This document shows, piece by piece, positions 22,469-35,067 of a stretch of 64,000 nt of DNA. Positions within the stretch are counted from its first letter, which is position 1, and each line of letters starts with the position of its first letter. The translations under genes were made by a program, and so were the position numbers. The stretch is from NCBI GenBank assembly GCA_026873275.1, contig JANTUC010000007.1:1984001-2048000 (forward strand), in the 5' to 3' direction. Origin of the DNA: Pseudopithomyces maydicus (taxonomy: Eukaryota > Ascomycota > Dothideomycetes > Pleosporales > Didymosphaeriaceae). Below the pieces are notes generated by a model. It ran no database searches. It was not told where the DNA came from and was given only the letters and a program-made list of their open reading frames with translations.

Positions 22469-24255
22469 ATGGGTGGATTGGGGGTTCGAAGGAGGATGGA
22501 TGGATGGTTAGATAGATGGGTGGATGGACGATGAGACGGGATGATGGGAAGTGAACGCATGATACCACGATGAGGGCAGGGCGTCTGGAGTGCGGGTGCC
22601 ATCCGCCGTCGCCGGGGGTTTCAACCCAAAATCACGGCGAGGTGGATTTTCTTTTGTGTTTGTTCTTGAAGTAACGTGCCATAATTGGATGATGATTTTT
22701 TTCTGCATCACGACGGGTACCTTTTAGTCTGGTTTATATATATATAACTTCTCGCTTGACTCACGTTTGACTCACCGCTGTGTATGTGTATGTGTACGTG
22801 TGTCATGTCTATCCGTTGTGTCCCGTTACCCGTGAAGAGTATCCGTGACGAACAGCCGACGCTCTGTGCATGCGTATATCACACTCACCTCGCACGAGTC
22901 CCCGTCCCATCGGCCGAGCAACATATGCAACAAGAAAAAAAAACTCAATGCTTGCCATGTACGTAGTAACTACCCACCCACCTACCCATGCATACCGTAC
23001 TTACCATACGTATGTAGTCTACCCACGCGGTGGATCCCCCACACCCACCACTTCCGCTTTCCACTCCCGAAGCTTAGTGTGCGAGGGCTCCCGGGGAACC
23101 CTCGGCGCGAGGCTGTTGGCCTTCCGCACGTTGACATGGCATCTATCCGCTGCGCTGCCGGGCTCTGCAAAGGTGGTAGCTGGACTGGTTTGGATTTGAT
23201 CGGATTGGATTGGATTGGCTGGGTGCGTGCGTGCGTGCGTGGGTAGGAGACTGACTGGGTGGGTATGTAGATATATATGTAGGTGGGCGGCTAGTCAGCA
23301 TCAGCACAATCAGCTGCACCTTGCTAGATGCGTGCAGATATGTAGACTGTCATCACGTAAGTGGAGCGAGGCGGTTGATTGGTTGGTTGTTTGATTGTGA
23401 TGAATAGCAAAGGGGTATGGGGGAGATTGTGGTGGTAAATAGTATGCGAGTATTATTCATGGCACTATCGGTTTCGCTATTCATATTGCTATATTCTGTC
23501 TGTTATTTTGATGCGCCCTACCTAATGAATCCATGATATGCAATTGTAGAATTGATTATTGTCGATATGTATGTACGTATAATCCAAGTACGTCCTCACG
23601 ACGTTAACGCATAGACCAAAGGGCAAGACCGGTATACAAACCACGCATCTACGTATACTCTATACCTACGCGTGTTATGTATTTCGGGCACCCTTTCGGC
23701 AAGTACCTACCTACCTACATACACACAATGCACACACACGTTCCGACCGCTCCACTAGCGCGGAGAAATCTCGGACCCGCTCCCCTTGTACCCCGCGTTT
23801 CTCTCCAAACGGAGCACGAACTCGGGTATCGGTGCAGGGGCCCTGATTGGCCGGACCCGCCGCTGACGATGCGGGTGATGGATGACCGGGGGTTTGGGCT
23901 GGGCTTGGCTTTCGCTTCGGTGGGGTGGTGGAAGGGGAATCAGCGCTATGAGGGGTGGGTAAGCTGATGGTGGGTTGGGAGTGTGGTTGAGCTGAAGTGT
24001 ATGTATATATAATGGGTGGGATGGAGGGAGGGGGGAAAGCATAGGGTTTGTTGAGTACGTACGACGAGAGCTATTAGCTGGGTGTACATACATACGCATA
24101 CGTATATACGGACGGACGGCAGATGTGTAGGGTTTGAAAGAATCGCGCCGACTTCTTTTCATACACGCGTACACGCGTACATAGCTCATCCACTCTTTCC
24201 GCCTCCTCCTTCCACCCTCTTTTCTCTCCCTTCCGCCCACCACCAACAACAAACA
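22469..24255. other. low-complexity intergenic region before CYP53
   Basis: About 1.8 kb rich in short tandem tetranucleotides: GGAT runs at 22490-22540, CCTA/CCCA runs at 22970-23030 and 23700-23730, and GTGC repeats at 23224-23240. A TATATATATATA run at 22735-22746 may belong to the erdS 3' side. A TATATATAATGGG element near 24003-24015, about 240 bases before the CYP53 start, is a possible TATA box. The leader from 24190 is a strong C/T tract. None of the ORFs looks coding. Confidence 0.5.
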
Positions 24256-26047
24256 ATGTTCCTCACCACCCTCCTCTCACCCACAACCCTCCTCGTTCTC
24301 CTCCCGCTCCTCTTCTACCTCCTCCCCTACCTGCGCAACTGGTCCATCCGCTCCATCCCGGGACCCTGGGCCGCCAAGTTCTCCAATCTATGGCTCATGT
24401 ATCAATGCAGGAGGGGGAGGAGGTATCTCGCGGTCGACGAAGCGCATGCAAGGTTGGGCAAGGTGGTTAGAATTGCGCCGGGGCATGTTAGCGTTGCGGA
24501 TGTTGGGGCGATTCCGGTCGTGTATGGGCATGGAAATGGGTTTTTGAAGAGGTATGTGTATATGTTTTTATGTGTTTGAGGGGGAGAGGGCTAGGAAGGT
24601 ATGGGTGGCCATGGACGGAGTGAAGAGGGAGAAGGAAATGTCAACATGGAGAAAAGGAAAAGTGAATGAAGAGAAAGGAAATAAAAGAAAGGAGTAGTAG
24701 CTAACGTCCCCTAGCGACTACTACGACGCCTTCGTCTCCATCCGCCGCGGACTCTTCAACACGCGAGACCGCGCGGAGCACACCCGGAAGCGGAAAACCG
24801 TCTCGCACACGTTCTCCGCCAAGTCGGTCGGTCAATTCGAGCAGTACATACACCACAATTTGGAAGAGCTGCAGCGGCAATGGGATACCAGGGCTGCGGA
24901 AGTAAAGCCCGGGCAGTACTACCAGATGGATGCCCTCAACTGGTTCAATTACCTCGCCTTCGACGTCATTGGGGATCTTGCCTTTGGCGCCCCCTTCGGC
25001 ATGCTCGAGAAAGGCGCGGACGTTGCGGAGGTTAGAAAATCGCCTGATGCGGAGCCGACATATGCACCTGCGATTGAGGTATTGAATCGAAGGGGTGAGG
25101 TCTCGGGGTATGTATATCGTTCATTTCCACACAACACCCCATACATATATACATTTCCACCTTCCTCCCTCCATCCACCCCTTGATTCATATCCATAGAA
25201 ATGTCACTAACACCCACCACAGCACCCTCGGCTGCCTCCCCCAACTCAAACCCTACGCCGCCTACCTCCCCGACCCCTTCTTCACCAACGGGATCCGCGC
25301 CGTCCAAAACCTCGCCGGCATCGCCATCGCGCGCGTCAACGAGCGCCTGTCCAACCCCTCCCCCGCGTCGACCTCCTCGCCCGCCTCATGGAAGGCCGCG
25401 ACGACACGGGGGCGCCCCTCGGCCGCGCCGAGCTCACCGCCGAGGCCCTCACCCAGCTCATCGCCGGCAGCGACACCACGTCCAACACCTCGTGCGCGCT
25501 GCTGTACCACTGCCTTGCGAACCCGCGGGTCGTCGCAAAGTTGCAGGCGGAGCTCGATGCTGCGATCCCGGATGCGGATGCGGTGCCGGCGTTTGCGCAG
25601 GTGAGAGACTTGCCGTACCTGGATGCTGTGATTAAGGAGACGATGCGCATACACAGCACGTCGTCGCTGGGGCTGCCCCGCGTGGTGCCGCCCGGGCCGG
25701 GCGTGGAGCTCTGCGGGAGGCATTTCCCGCAGGGCACGGTGCTATCGGTACCGGCGTATACGATTCACCACAGTAAAGAGATATGGGGGCCTGACGCGGA
25801 GGAGTTCCGCCCCGAGAGGTGGGAGGAGGTCACCGAGGTGCAGAAGAATGCTTTTATACCGTTTAGCTATGGGCCGAGGGCTTGCGTGGGGAGGAATGTG
25901 GCCGAGATGGAACTGGCGCTTATCGTGGGGACGGTGTTTAGGAGGTATGAGTTTGAGCTGAGGCAGGTGGGGATGGAGACAAGGGAGGGGTTTTTGAGGA
26001 AGCCGCTTGGGTTGGAGGTGGGGATGAGGAGGAGGGAGTTCAAGTGA
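24256..26047 (+). CDS. CYP53-type cytochrome P450, benzoate 4-monooxygenase (one apparent frameshift)
   Basis: ER-anchored P450 predicted to hydroxylate benzoate to 4-hydroxybenzoate, a detoxification and catabolic step common in ascomycetes. Exons 24256-24551, 24715-25107 and 25223-26047. Introns run GTATGT..CCCTAG (CTAAC branch) and GTATGT..CCACAG. An N-terminal hydrophobic anchor covers residues 5-24, then a proline-rich IPGPWAAKF hinge. DYYDAFVSIRRGLFNTRDR and KRKTVSHTFSAKSV are CYP53-like. The I-helix AGSDTT, the K-helix ETMR (ExxR), FRPERW and the haem loop FSYGPRACVGRN with Cys near residue 451 are all present. The frame slips by -1 in the C5 run 25360-25364, just before DLLARLMEGRDD; adding one base gives exactly 504 residues. 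CYP53 is from motif recall; a close family is the alternative. Confidence 0.87.
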
Positions 26048-26610
26048 GGGCGATGAGGATTTGCTGGGTGACGTGGGAAGCATGGTGTTCACTGTAAGAA
26101 TTTTCAGCAAATATATATTGTGATTAGAATACACTTTGATATTTTGATACTGGAGGTTTATGCAAGCTGGACGAGGCAAGAATTCCGAATTCGTGACTGC
26201 CACGTTCTAAGCGATTGGAATCCGAAATTGAGATTGGCCCCTTGTCTTTTTTTAGCGGAAGGAAAGAAAAATGTCGCACCAGTGTTGGTGCTGGAAAGTT
26301 GAGTAATACACGGCAATTTGCTCGATGTATTAGGAAATCCATGCGCACGGCCAAGCAGGATTAAAGAAAACAAGTTGTGCAACAATCTCATAGCTGCAGC
26401 AGTTGAGTTCCCTCTTCCACCTAGTAGCCGACCTTAGAGAAATTTCATCGAAGACAACAGAGCCTGTGAAAGACTGCCCCAGGAAAGAGCTCGTGTGGAT
26501 GGATGCCCCGTAAAAAAACGACTCGCAATCCAGGGCATTGAAGGAGAAGTATGAGTACGACACCGTACCACCATGCTAAGGTCCGAAGAGAAGCGGGTGG
26601 AAGCGAAAGC
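26048..26610. other. tail-to-tail intergenic region
   Basis: Holds the AT-rich 3' flank of the P450 (26090-26150) and the 3' flank of the F-box-like gene on the other strand. No feature supported. Confidence 0.45.
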
Positions 26611-28349
26611 CTAGGTCCCACGTATCATTCGTACCTGATGCTGTTAGTTTGGTAGCCTTAGGAAGTTTTGAATACAGGAAAACTTACCACGCGTGGAGTT
26701 TTGAGTATGCAATATGGAAGCGGCTCGGGGTTGTCGTATACTCCTTTGTCCAGTATGTAGTATCGACGCAACCTGTCTTCCGAGACAAGCCGCCATCCAG
26801 GTCCTGGAACCCACCCCAATTGAGGAATATGGAGATGGGGTGTTGGATGGTTGAAGATCTCTCTCGAAAGTTCTGTTTTCGGCGAAACAAACACTCCCAG
26901 GTGGTCTTTGACCATGTCCAGTTTGTCCGCTGCGTTGAGGCATATATAGCGCAGCCGATCCGCTACATGCAATATTTTTTCCTTATCTTCGTTGTAGGTA
27001 ACCCATCTGTCTTTCAGGAAGTCTCGGATCCTCTCAATAGCAGGTAGGTCATACCGCTCATAGGCCATGTGGGCTTGGTAGGCGATCCAATCTATTTCAT
27101 CGGCTAGATTGCCATCTTTGCTGGAGGTTAAACAACAAGGAGTTAGCCGGTTCATGTTGAGGACTCTCACAAAATTTTTGATCGCAAGGACCTGCGCTTC
27201 CGCAACTTCTGCTCTTTCTTGCCAATCTTCGGCACACTCCCCTAAAGTGCCCTTGGCTGTTATGCTCTTTGTCATCATATTCGCCCAATCAGATTGTAGC
27301 TTCTCATACTCAGTTGCGAACCACTCAGTATTAGTTCCACGGGAGATGCGGACAGCTGCAGGCTCCATTCCCAGTATATCTCTATACTCTATTTCGTGCA
27401 AGGTGGCGCTGCGGACAGATCCCATAAGTCTCAGCGGCTCTGCCACGAGGGCAATAGCTGCCAATGTCTGATCGGCAAGCCATTTTTTTCTGTTATGATC
27501 TACCGGAAAAAACTCAAGTTTGTTGAGGGTGTCTTTGACCTGGGAAGTCGCACTTGGCTCTGGAATAAGCGCCGTGCTGAATTTGCGGACGGAATCGCGG
27601 AGTCTCAATATATGCAAATCTTCGGCCGAAATTCCATCAATACCCACTCTTTCCACAGTCATAAACATCAAAAACTTGACACGGAAGTTGCGAATTTTCC
27701 GGATCCTTTGGGGAAAAGCTATCTGACGCGTAGATTGTCTGTACTGATCTCGCTCTTCATCGTAGAGGTAGTGGTTGCGATAAGGGTAGCCGCAAAACAT
27801 AACCATATTCCTGCATAATGTAACCTCAAATGGCACCTGATTGTACAGGACGAATTCTGCTTCTTTGTTGATCTGCCTATTCATCTTGAAGAGGAAGGCG
27901 TACGATTTCATGTCGCAGTCGGGGCCATTGAACTCGCGCTCGCTACTGGCAATGAATTCTGGAAGCAGATAGCGAAAGATAATGGCGCGGATTTCTGTTG
28001 GAACCTTGAGCAGGTAGCAAGGTAGAGTATCGGTGCCTTTCTCGTGTAGTTTGCAAAGATTGAACGGCGGGTCGGACTCACTGAGACGATCGCAGGTTTG
28101 GCCACATGACTCGATCGCCTTACAGCGGGCGGCGGTAATATTCACGTCAGTGTGCTTCGTGCAAACGGGCCACAAGCCAGACCGGAAGACTGAAGGGATG
28201 TTTCTACATGGCCTTCCAGCTTTGGTTTTGGTAATCCCGGGACAGACAATGAACTTCTCAGGCAGCTCATGTAGATCGCATTTGGACGCATGTTCTTTGG
28301 CGATGGTAGGCGGCACTGGTGGCCCTGCTCTTTTGTACCTTCGGGTCAT
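26611..28349 (-). CDS. F-box-like protein with N-terminal Cys/His cluster, function unknown
   Basis: I cannot name this gene. The first true ATG is at 28349 (an upstream frame to 28433 begins only with TTG). The open frame runs to 26658, but a strong donor GTAAGT at 26687 and an acceptor after CTAAC (CATCAG ending 26635) suggest a small last exon, 26634-26611, giving 561 residues. The N-terminal 90 residues carry a Cys/His array (CPGITKTKAGRPC, PVCTKH, CKAIESCGQTC, LCKLHE) that could bind zinc. A short F-box or 2EXR-like motif, KVPTEIRAIIFRYLLPEF, follows. The middle is helical, and the C-terminus has aromatic Trp/Pro segments. F-box-like proteins of this layout are numerous in Dothideomycetes; a role in ubiquitin-ligase substrate choice is only inference. 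Confidence 0.65.
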
Positions 28350-28607
28350 GATGGACGGCAACCGCAGCAGTCGGTAGGGTGGAGACCCCTGTGGGGGTGT
28401 TGAAAAGAGAGGCCAGGTCAAGAGGGAGAACAAAAGAGGCCGGAAGACTTGTATTCAAGTTGTAGCGAGGTAGAGGCGGGGGAGGAAGAAAGAAGGCGGG
28501 GGTTGTATATATATACTAGAGAAGGAGGCCGAGCTAAGGCGCGCCGTGTCACGTGGGTCGCTCCTGCCTCTCTTGTCTGCGTCGCTCACTCGTTAGCCGA
28601 GCAGTCA

Positions 28608-28630
28608 AAGTTGAAAGTAACTTTCAACTT
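28608..28630. repeat. perfect inverted repeat, 11-base arms
   Basis: The arm AAGTTGAAAGT and its exact reverse complement ACTTTCAACTT are separated by a single A. It lies about 260 bases upstream of the F-box-like gene's ATG. It could be a dimeric transcription-factor site or a cruciform-prone element; nothing further supports either. Confidence 0.8.
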
Positions 28631-29208
28631 ACATGATTTGGTAGATAGCTCAAATGGGTTGTTTGACACTTAGTAATGCCGTTTTATTACGCCATCAGCT
28701 CAGCCTCTGAGACGATATTTGGGTACGTCGTGAATGATTGGTTTCTCTGGGTACTTGATCAGTGATGCAGGAAGGTAGACATTATACACTGGTCTCATAC
28801 TATCGTAATTGTAGTAGGTCATTTAGAGTGTAAATGAGTAGTGTTCGCAGTGGTGACATTTATCAACGCTGGGGAAAATGTAGCAGCTTTTTTATAGGGT
28901 ACAAAGACGCCCCGAGCGCGCTATTCACAATAGTAATTGGTGCACGGAGCTGCCGTCACCTCGGTATTGAGTCGTTGCCTGAGAGAACTAAACGCCCTCG
29001 ATCTAGGGACGTGGGTCGATAATTGAGCCCGTGAAGGCAGGATTGTCGTGCAGTACTCTTGGAGTACAGGTACGTCCAGTAATTAGATTATCGTCGTAGG
29101 GACTTAGACAGATCATGCCGGCACCAGCTGAAGGCAGGCCATACGCGTCGGATTTATCGAAAAGAAGCACCAGAACAATACAATTAGCATGAGAGGGTGA
29201 ATGTAGAA

Positions 29209-29210
<2 letters not shown>

Positions 29211-29258
<48 letters not shown>
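29211..29258. repeat. (TG)24 microsatellite
   Basis: Twenty-four uninterrupted TG units, intergenic, on the 3' side of the alpha/beta hydrolase gene. It is the longest simple repeat in the window and likely length-polymorphic. Confidence 0.97.
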
Positions 29259-29260
<2 letters not shown>

Positions 29261-29454
29261 GCTCGGGCAGGGTATACATGTTGTGAAGCGAACTACATAA
29301 GTGTTTACTAAAATGTGTTCACAAGAGGCTGGATTATCGTTTGCGCTTACGGCTGTAAAGCTCTACTAGTCTTCTTACTATAGAATGACCTGTAAAAATG
29401 AAATACATTAATATAATTTTTTTCCCAAACTTCACACTATAACCCCACCCTCCC

Positions 29455-30452
29455 TCACATCAACCAATCCTCCTCTACGCCCCTCAAAAACCTCTCCAAC
29501 CACTCCTCATCCTCCACATAAATCTCCCCATCAAACCCATGATCCCCCTCCGGCGTCACAATCTCGAATCTCGTTCCCGGAAACAACCTCCTCCCCTTCT
29601 CCACAAACGTCCTCGACAACCCCACAGGGACATTCGAATCGTCCCTCCCATGCATAATATGGGTTGGCACGAAAAACTCCGCATCCTCGATCCTCGTATC
29701 GGGCATGAGATGCTTCCCACTGCCAAAGTACTTCCCCCACAGCCCGTACGCGCGCAACAGTGGCGCTACGAAGTCGCGCTCCGGGGGCGTCGCGCCGCTG
29801 ATGAGGGAGCCCGGTACCAGGTTTGCGAGGAAGTCGTCGATGAGTTTTCTCGGAGGAAGGGCCTCTCCGCCTATGATGTCATCTGGTTTGGTGGGGATGA
29901 GGCTTAGGACAGGGTATTGGACGAGGCAGGCTTTGAATGTGGATTGGGGGAGGGAGAGGACGGATTGGAGGGCGGGCCAGGCGCCGGCGCTTTCTCCCGA
30001 TACGAGGACTTTGGAGAAGTCCATGTCGACCAAGGGCTCCCTGGAGGCGAGGTAGGTTGGGAGGGAGGATGTGAACCAGGTGTGGAAGTCGGCGATGTCC
30101 TCGAGGATGTCGTCGCCGTTGCTTTCTGGGGCTAGACGGTAATTTGGTAAGATGGCTATGGCGTTGTTCTTGTGTAAAAATGGGACGAGGTAAGCGGCGA
30201 ACCAGTTGGCATAAAGCGCTGTTCCTGCCGTCTTGGTAGTCTTGTTCAGTGGATAATCGTTATGTGGGTGAATGTGTCTAGACTCACCAGACCGCCACCA
30301 TGCCATTTTATCATTACAGGATGCTTCCCCGCCTTTAGCTCTTTAGGTACGAGAACATTAGCTTCTATTTCATGGCTCCCTATTTTCTTATAAAAAGTCC
30401 GGTAGACGTTGAAGCTGTCGAATCTCGTAGCTGCAGTGGTTCGTAGCGACAT
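29455..30452 (-). CDS. alpha/beta hydrolase of the HSL (hormone-sensitive-lipase-like) type
   Basis: Predicted esterase or lipase acting on small esters; the substrate is unknown. Exons 30452-30288 and 30231-29455 give 313 residues. The intron starts GTGAGT, and the acceptor (CCAAG ending 30232) lies 14 bases after a CTGAAC branch. An alternative AAG six to twelve bases upstream would change only a few residues. The oxyanion-hole motif HGGG is at residues 51-54 and the nucleophile elbow GESAG at 134-138 (Ser136). GRDDSNVPV and EGDHGFDG supply the likely Asp and His. There is no signal peptide, so it is probably cytosolic. The exon 1 half is less well conserved in appearance but carries WHGGGL at its very end, which supports the splice. 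Confidence 0.83.
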
Positions 30453-31782
30453 ATTGTCCTTGGTTAAGTTGAGAGCAATGTAATTAGAGACACGAGGTGT
30501 AGGTAGAACATATAAACTTCTCCGCCAAGAGTATCTATCACTCTAACACGGCGCACCTATCGCTCCTTATATACACAAAGCTGGAGGTAGCTGAGTTACA
30601 TGCCAGATGCAACAAAAGGGCTCAACAGCCCTTCGCACAGTCATTCAGGACCAAGACACGTATCAATAAGACCAGTCCACACCACTAGCATCGCATGCCC
30701 TAACGCAGACAGGAGATTTTCGCTCGTGCGCTTACGCCAGGCGTTCGGCGTGGGCTTTCGTCCTGCCAAGTCGGGGAATTTTCGTCTGTGCGCAGCTGTA
30801 GCTCGGTTCTTGCTGTGGGCATCACGACATCGGGTTTGGGTTGGATTTGTAAGCGTCGAGGTATGGGGGCATAGGGTCGTGGGCTGGAAATTTGGGTATT
30901 GTAAATGGAAGAAGGGGTTTAGATGGTGGTTTGAAAATGTATTGGTGTTTGATGTGATTCAGCACAAGGCATGATACTATGATGAGTTGCTGTACTACGG
31001 ATATTTCGACACGCCCTCGTAGCATTCCCTGCCACCCTAAAGACGTGATTATCAAGACATCTCCAAAAATCCACCATCTTTCCGTTGTGCATATCCCAAG
31101 AGCTTCTTTCTCAATAAGATAACGTTCTTCAAACCAGGCAATCGTAGACATCACTCCTTATCCGCAGACGATGCACCAACTGCAACAATCCCACACGTAT
31201 TACGCATGCTTGTTTCGTTTCCCTGGCTACATTATCGTCTTTGCATTACATCTCGTCATTACCACCATCACACACGCATCTCTCCCACCCTCACAACAAT
31301 CACACAACCCCTCAACACACGTAAAGTAAAAAAGTAAAACAAACAATAGCATTACTACCAGCATCGCTTCGATTCCGAAGGCACAGAGAGCGTTATGAAA
31401 AACAAAAAAAGTGTGGGGTATTCTGCACAGAGTGATGTCAAGAACGAAACATGTCGAAACAAAAAAGGACGATATAGAAAGGGGTATCAGAAGGGGAAAA
31501 AAGCGCTGCCGGTCCCGTCACGTCACATCCGTCAATCCGTCCATTTGCCAGCCATCAAAGTGTCGTGGTAGGTAGGGAAAGGAAGGGAAAAAGGTGGGTA
31601 GGTGGGTAGGTAAGCATTACGAGAACCTGTGTGGAAAAGAAAAAAAAACATTAGCCATATTGCCCATGATGTCGTTGCGAAGGAAATTTCCCTCGCCGCT
31701 CTCGCCGAGGCAGCAAAGAGAAAAGGAAAAGAAAGAAAAAGTGTGAAAACGAACCTCAGCACAAAAGCACAACACGCGGATT
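30453..31782. other. 1.3-kb intergenic region
   Basis: Between the alpha/beta hydrolase start and the Msb1/Mug8-like gene's 3' end. It is A/T- and CAC-rich, with poly-A runs around 31330-31500 that suit a 3' UTR. No supported gene. Confidence 0.5.
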
Positions 31783-34700
31783 CTACCTCCTCACCCCCTG
31801 CCCCACAGGCTGCCCATCCACATTTCCGGTCAATTCCGCGACCCTCGCCTTGATCCTCGCGACGCGGCTCTCGATCGTCTCCTCGCCGCTCGTCTCCCCG
31901 GGGTCCGTACCCACGCTCTGGCTATGGCTCCTCCTTGACTGCTCCTCGCTGAGGCGCGCCGCGCGCTCGGCGGCATTCTTTCTGATCTGGGCCCAGCGGT
32001 CCTGCGTCGGGGGCGCCTGCTGGGCGAATTCCACGGATTCCTCCGAGATGTTGTCGATGGAGCGGCGGGAGGGGGTGGAGTGCTCGGGGACGGGGGCGGG
32101 CGCGTGGGGGGCGTCGGAGTCTGAGTCGGAGTCCTCGGGGACGAAGGCAGGCATGTCGTCCATGGGGCCTTGGTCGAAGCGGGAGAAAGTTTGGGGCGCT
32201 GGGGGCTCTTGGTGCCGATCGGGCGTGGGGGTGACCTGAAGTGCGGGTTCGTGGTAGGTTTTGGAGATGGCGGATAGAGCGGGGCTTTGTTGGAGATCTG
32301 GAGAGAGAGCTCTGGGTGGGGGTGGCCTCTCGAGGCTACGTGATGGAGACCGTTCGCGAGTGTCGTGGTGTTCAGAGACGCGGGATGCACTGCGGGCCGC
32401 TTCGAGAGCGCGTAGGCGTGTATCCTCTTCAGCATCCGTGGCGGTTGGCGCCTCGACCTTCTTCTTGCCAAACAACTTCCTGAAACCACCGCCCTCTTTT
32501 TGTTCTTCTTCAACTTTGCTGGAGGCGAAGCCTTCTTCAACTCTGGAACCAGAGCGTGGTCTTCGCTAGGGCGTGCATCAGAAGGAGCCTTGGGTTCTGG
32601 GAGTTGCTTCCTCAGAGCTGGGTGCTGTTCCAATGCAGGACCAGATTTGTCATCTGGAATAGCAGACGACGCGGGCAATTTGTCTTGCGGTGTTTGGTTG
32701 GAGGACGAAGCTTCAGGCTGCGGCGGTTCTGCAATCGGCTGCGGTGCGGGAGATGGCGGCGCATTTTCTTCAGCCTTGGGTAGATCCGGCAGGTTGCGGT
32801 TGGAATGACTACGTTGTGACAGGGCTGCGGTGCTCCCGTTAGCTGTGGAAAGAAGATTATTGTGCGACCCTTTGCCTGCGTTGATGTCTCCAAGGTATTG
32901 AGCACGAAGTGCATCACGATCTTTGGCGCCCTCGCCGAACTTCTTGTCCCATTTCATAGCTGGAGCGGCGTCGGTCAGCAGATGAGGCTGCAATGTGAGC
33001 ACACTGTTCGTCTTTGTCGATAGTGTGTCATCGTTCCTTCCACGGCGTTGGGCAAATGCCTCTGCGGCTTTCTGATCTTTCTGATCTTGGGCGAGCCTTG
33101 CTGCAGCGGCTTGTACGCGGGCGTGTTGGTCTGGACCAATGCTAGTCTTGCTCATTGGGGTGTTAGACGTGGTACGGTTGTACGGATCCTTGGAGGATTG
33201 CGGTTTCTTGCCAGTGGATTTTCTTCGGCCCAGTCGACCACGCTTCGTCCAGCTAAACATAGACTTCTTTTCCACGATATAAGCTCCATCTTCCTGTCCG
33301 GGCGAAGCGCCCTTCACCTGCTCTTCGACCACAAGCCACTTGGCACCTGGAATTTTCGTTTCTATCAAGGTGCACCTTCCAAAGGCAGCCTTGCGTTCGG
33401 TGGTCTCTTCGGAGGCTAAACTTGTTATCCAAACCCACCAGAACGTATCGTCGAGATCGAACTGGGTAATGCTTGCAAGCTCTGCAGGTTCCAGGTCTTC
33501 CTCACCTCGCAAATGCCGCACATGTGATTGGGAGCTTTGCACGCGAGCGGCTTCGCCGATCGGAGGCAGCTTAGCTGATGGAGAAAGCAATGTCGATGTG
33601 TTGTTGTTCTCGTCGGCAAATCCAGACGAGAGAAAGTCAGCCCAAGATGGAGTTGTGGGTCTGCCGAAATCAGTGTTCCTCGACCGGGCACCTGCATTCA
33701 TGCTGGAGAATTCGCGTGTGCCGGACGCAGTAGATGTGCCATTCGAGCTCAATGCAGGGCTATCAAGAAGACCTGAGAATCCTATATCTTCGAACTTTGA
33801 CCAGGATGGGTCTTGAGCGGGTCCCTGAGCTGCTGCGGCCGACTGGTTAGCAGAGGAGATGGATTCCAGTACTCTTCGGCACTCATCAGTCAAAGCCGTT
33901 ACAGTGTCCTCGTAAGACGAAAAAGCTTGCAGAGCCTCGTCATCATCGCGGTATTCAAAATTCTTTGCTCGGCGTAAAAGGGCAAATGGCGTAGCTGATA
34001 CTGAGTCTACAATCATGACCACCTTTGTCGTAGTTTGGTACATGAGTTGTGGCGCCTGGGGAGGGTACTCGGTCTGTGAAAGCAACGACAGGAGGGATCT
34101 CGGAAGTGTGTTGATTGCTCCCATGGCAGTGGCGTCGGGCGCCAGCGAGCGCAGGTAGGCGAAGAACAGGTGGCTAGCAGCGTCGGCAGCTCTGTAGCTG
34201 GGTCAGCACAGGTTCAATGGCGGTTGGTGGGGTCTTACTTTTCCCAGGCACGATACCCTCCGTCGAAACCCTTGCCGTCGTCTGTAAACTCAAAAGCCCA
34301 CCATCCGGCCATGCGGGACAGCTTCCTCCCGCCCATGCCATTGTTCTTGCCTCGTGCGGCTACGGCAGCGAGCAGGTCGAAAAAGTCGAAGATGACGCTT
34401 TTCCGGGCTTCCGACTCGACGCTGAGAGGAATGAAGGTATCGAAAGCATGTCTGGCAAAGTTTGAATCTGTGGCGCGCATTAGCACGGTCTCGCGTGTTC
34501 ATGTGCATCCGCATCTGCAGCTTACCCGACTCCCCGATGCGGAAAAGCTCGTACGCGTCCCAACTGACAACGCCGCCGGGCAATCTGCTCCAGCACCATT
34601 TCAGGATGCTGCACAAAGTCTGCGTGTGTCAGCGCTGTCGCAGCAATGTTCTGGCGGTAAGAAGGGGTCGTACCAGTGGCGCTGCGAGGCGCAATTCCTG

Positions 34701-35067
34701 GGCCAGTCCTTGGCCTGTGAACTGTCTGCTGCCTTCGTAGTCGGCTTTGAAGAAGTTGCGCACAAAGTTGCGCGCGGCGCTGGGTTCGGATGCGGGTCGG
34801 AAGGGTAGCAATAGGAAGGGAATGTCCAGCGCTGGGGCGCGTTAGCAGTGGGCGGCATGACGGCGGGCGGGTGCACACACCTCTCGATTTCATCTCGTGG
34901 GTGCAGACATGTATCAGCTCCTGGATCTCGTCGGGCTGTACGTGCTTGCGGGCCCACGACTCCTGCCAGTGCGGCTTGGGCGGCGCTGCGGGCTCGTTGG
35001 CGGCATTGCCAGCCTTTGCAGCGCGCGCAGCATCCTTGGACCCGAAAACCTTCTTGAAGAAGGGCAT
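31783..35067 (-). CDS. Msb1/Mug8-domain morphogenesis protein (one apparent frameshift)
   Basis: Large protein related to yeast Msb1 and fission-yeast Mug8, which act with Rho GTPase signalling in polarised growth and cytokinesis. Exons on the minus strand: 35067-34881, 34831-34674, 34619-34526, 34467-34239 and 34191-31783. The N-terminal domain runs about residues 1-430, with MPFFKKVFGSKDAARAAKAG, the ILKWCWSRLPGGVVSWDAYE box, and a RhoGAP-like helical region. The rest is Ser/Pro/Gln-rich and disordered, with a second FRKLFGKKK basic motif that mirrors the N-terminus. At about 32497-32501 (T5; A5 on the coding strand) the frame slips by -1. Upstream the protein reads PPAKLKKNKK, downstream EGGGFRKLFGKKKVE, and beyond the slip the original frame turns into Pro/Arg nonsense. 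One extra base gives exactly 1025 residues. Confidence 0.85.

Larger units (their letters stand above)
28434..29454. other. intergenic with TATA element, inverted repeat and microsatellite
   Basis: One kb between two minus-strand genes. It holds a TATATATATA element (28504-28515) about 155 bases upstream of the F-box-like start, a 23-base perfect inverted repeat (28608-28630) and a (TG)24 tract (29211-29258). The rest is AT-leaning with no coding frame I trust. Confidence 0.55.

Noticed and set aside
19343..26047. erdS plus P450 as a small biosynthetic cluster
   Set aside because: They are 1.8 kb apart with different predicted chemistry; CYP53 acts on benzoate and no cluster-type regulator or transporter is near.
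31830..32496. Pro/Arg-rich continuation of the Msb1-like frame
   Set aside because: After the slip at about 32500 the original frame becomes low-complexity nonsense, while the alternative frame gives a sensible protein.
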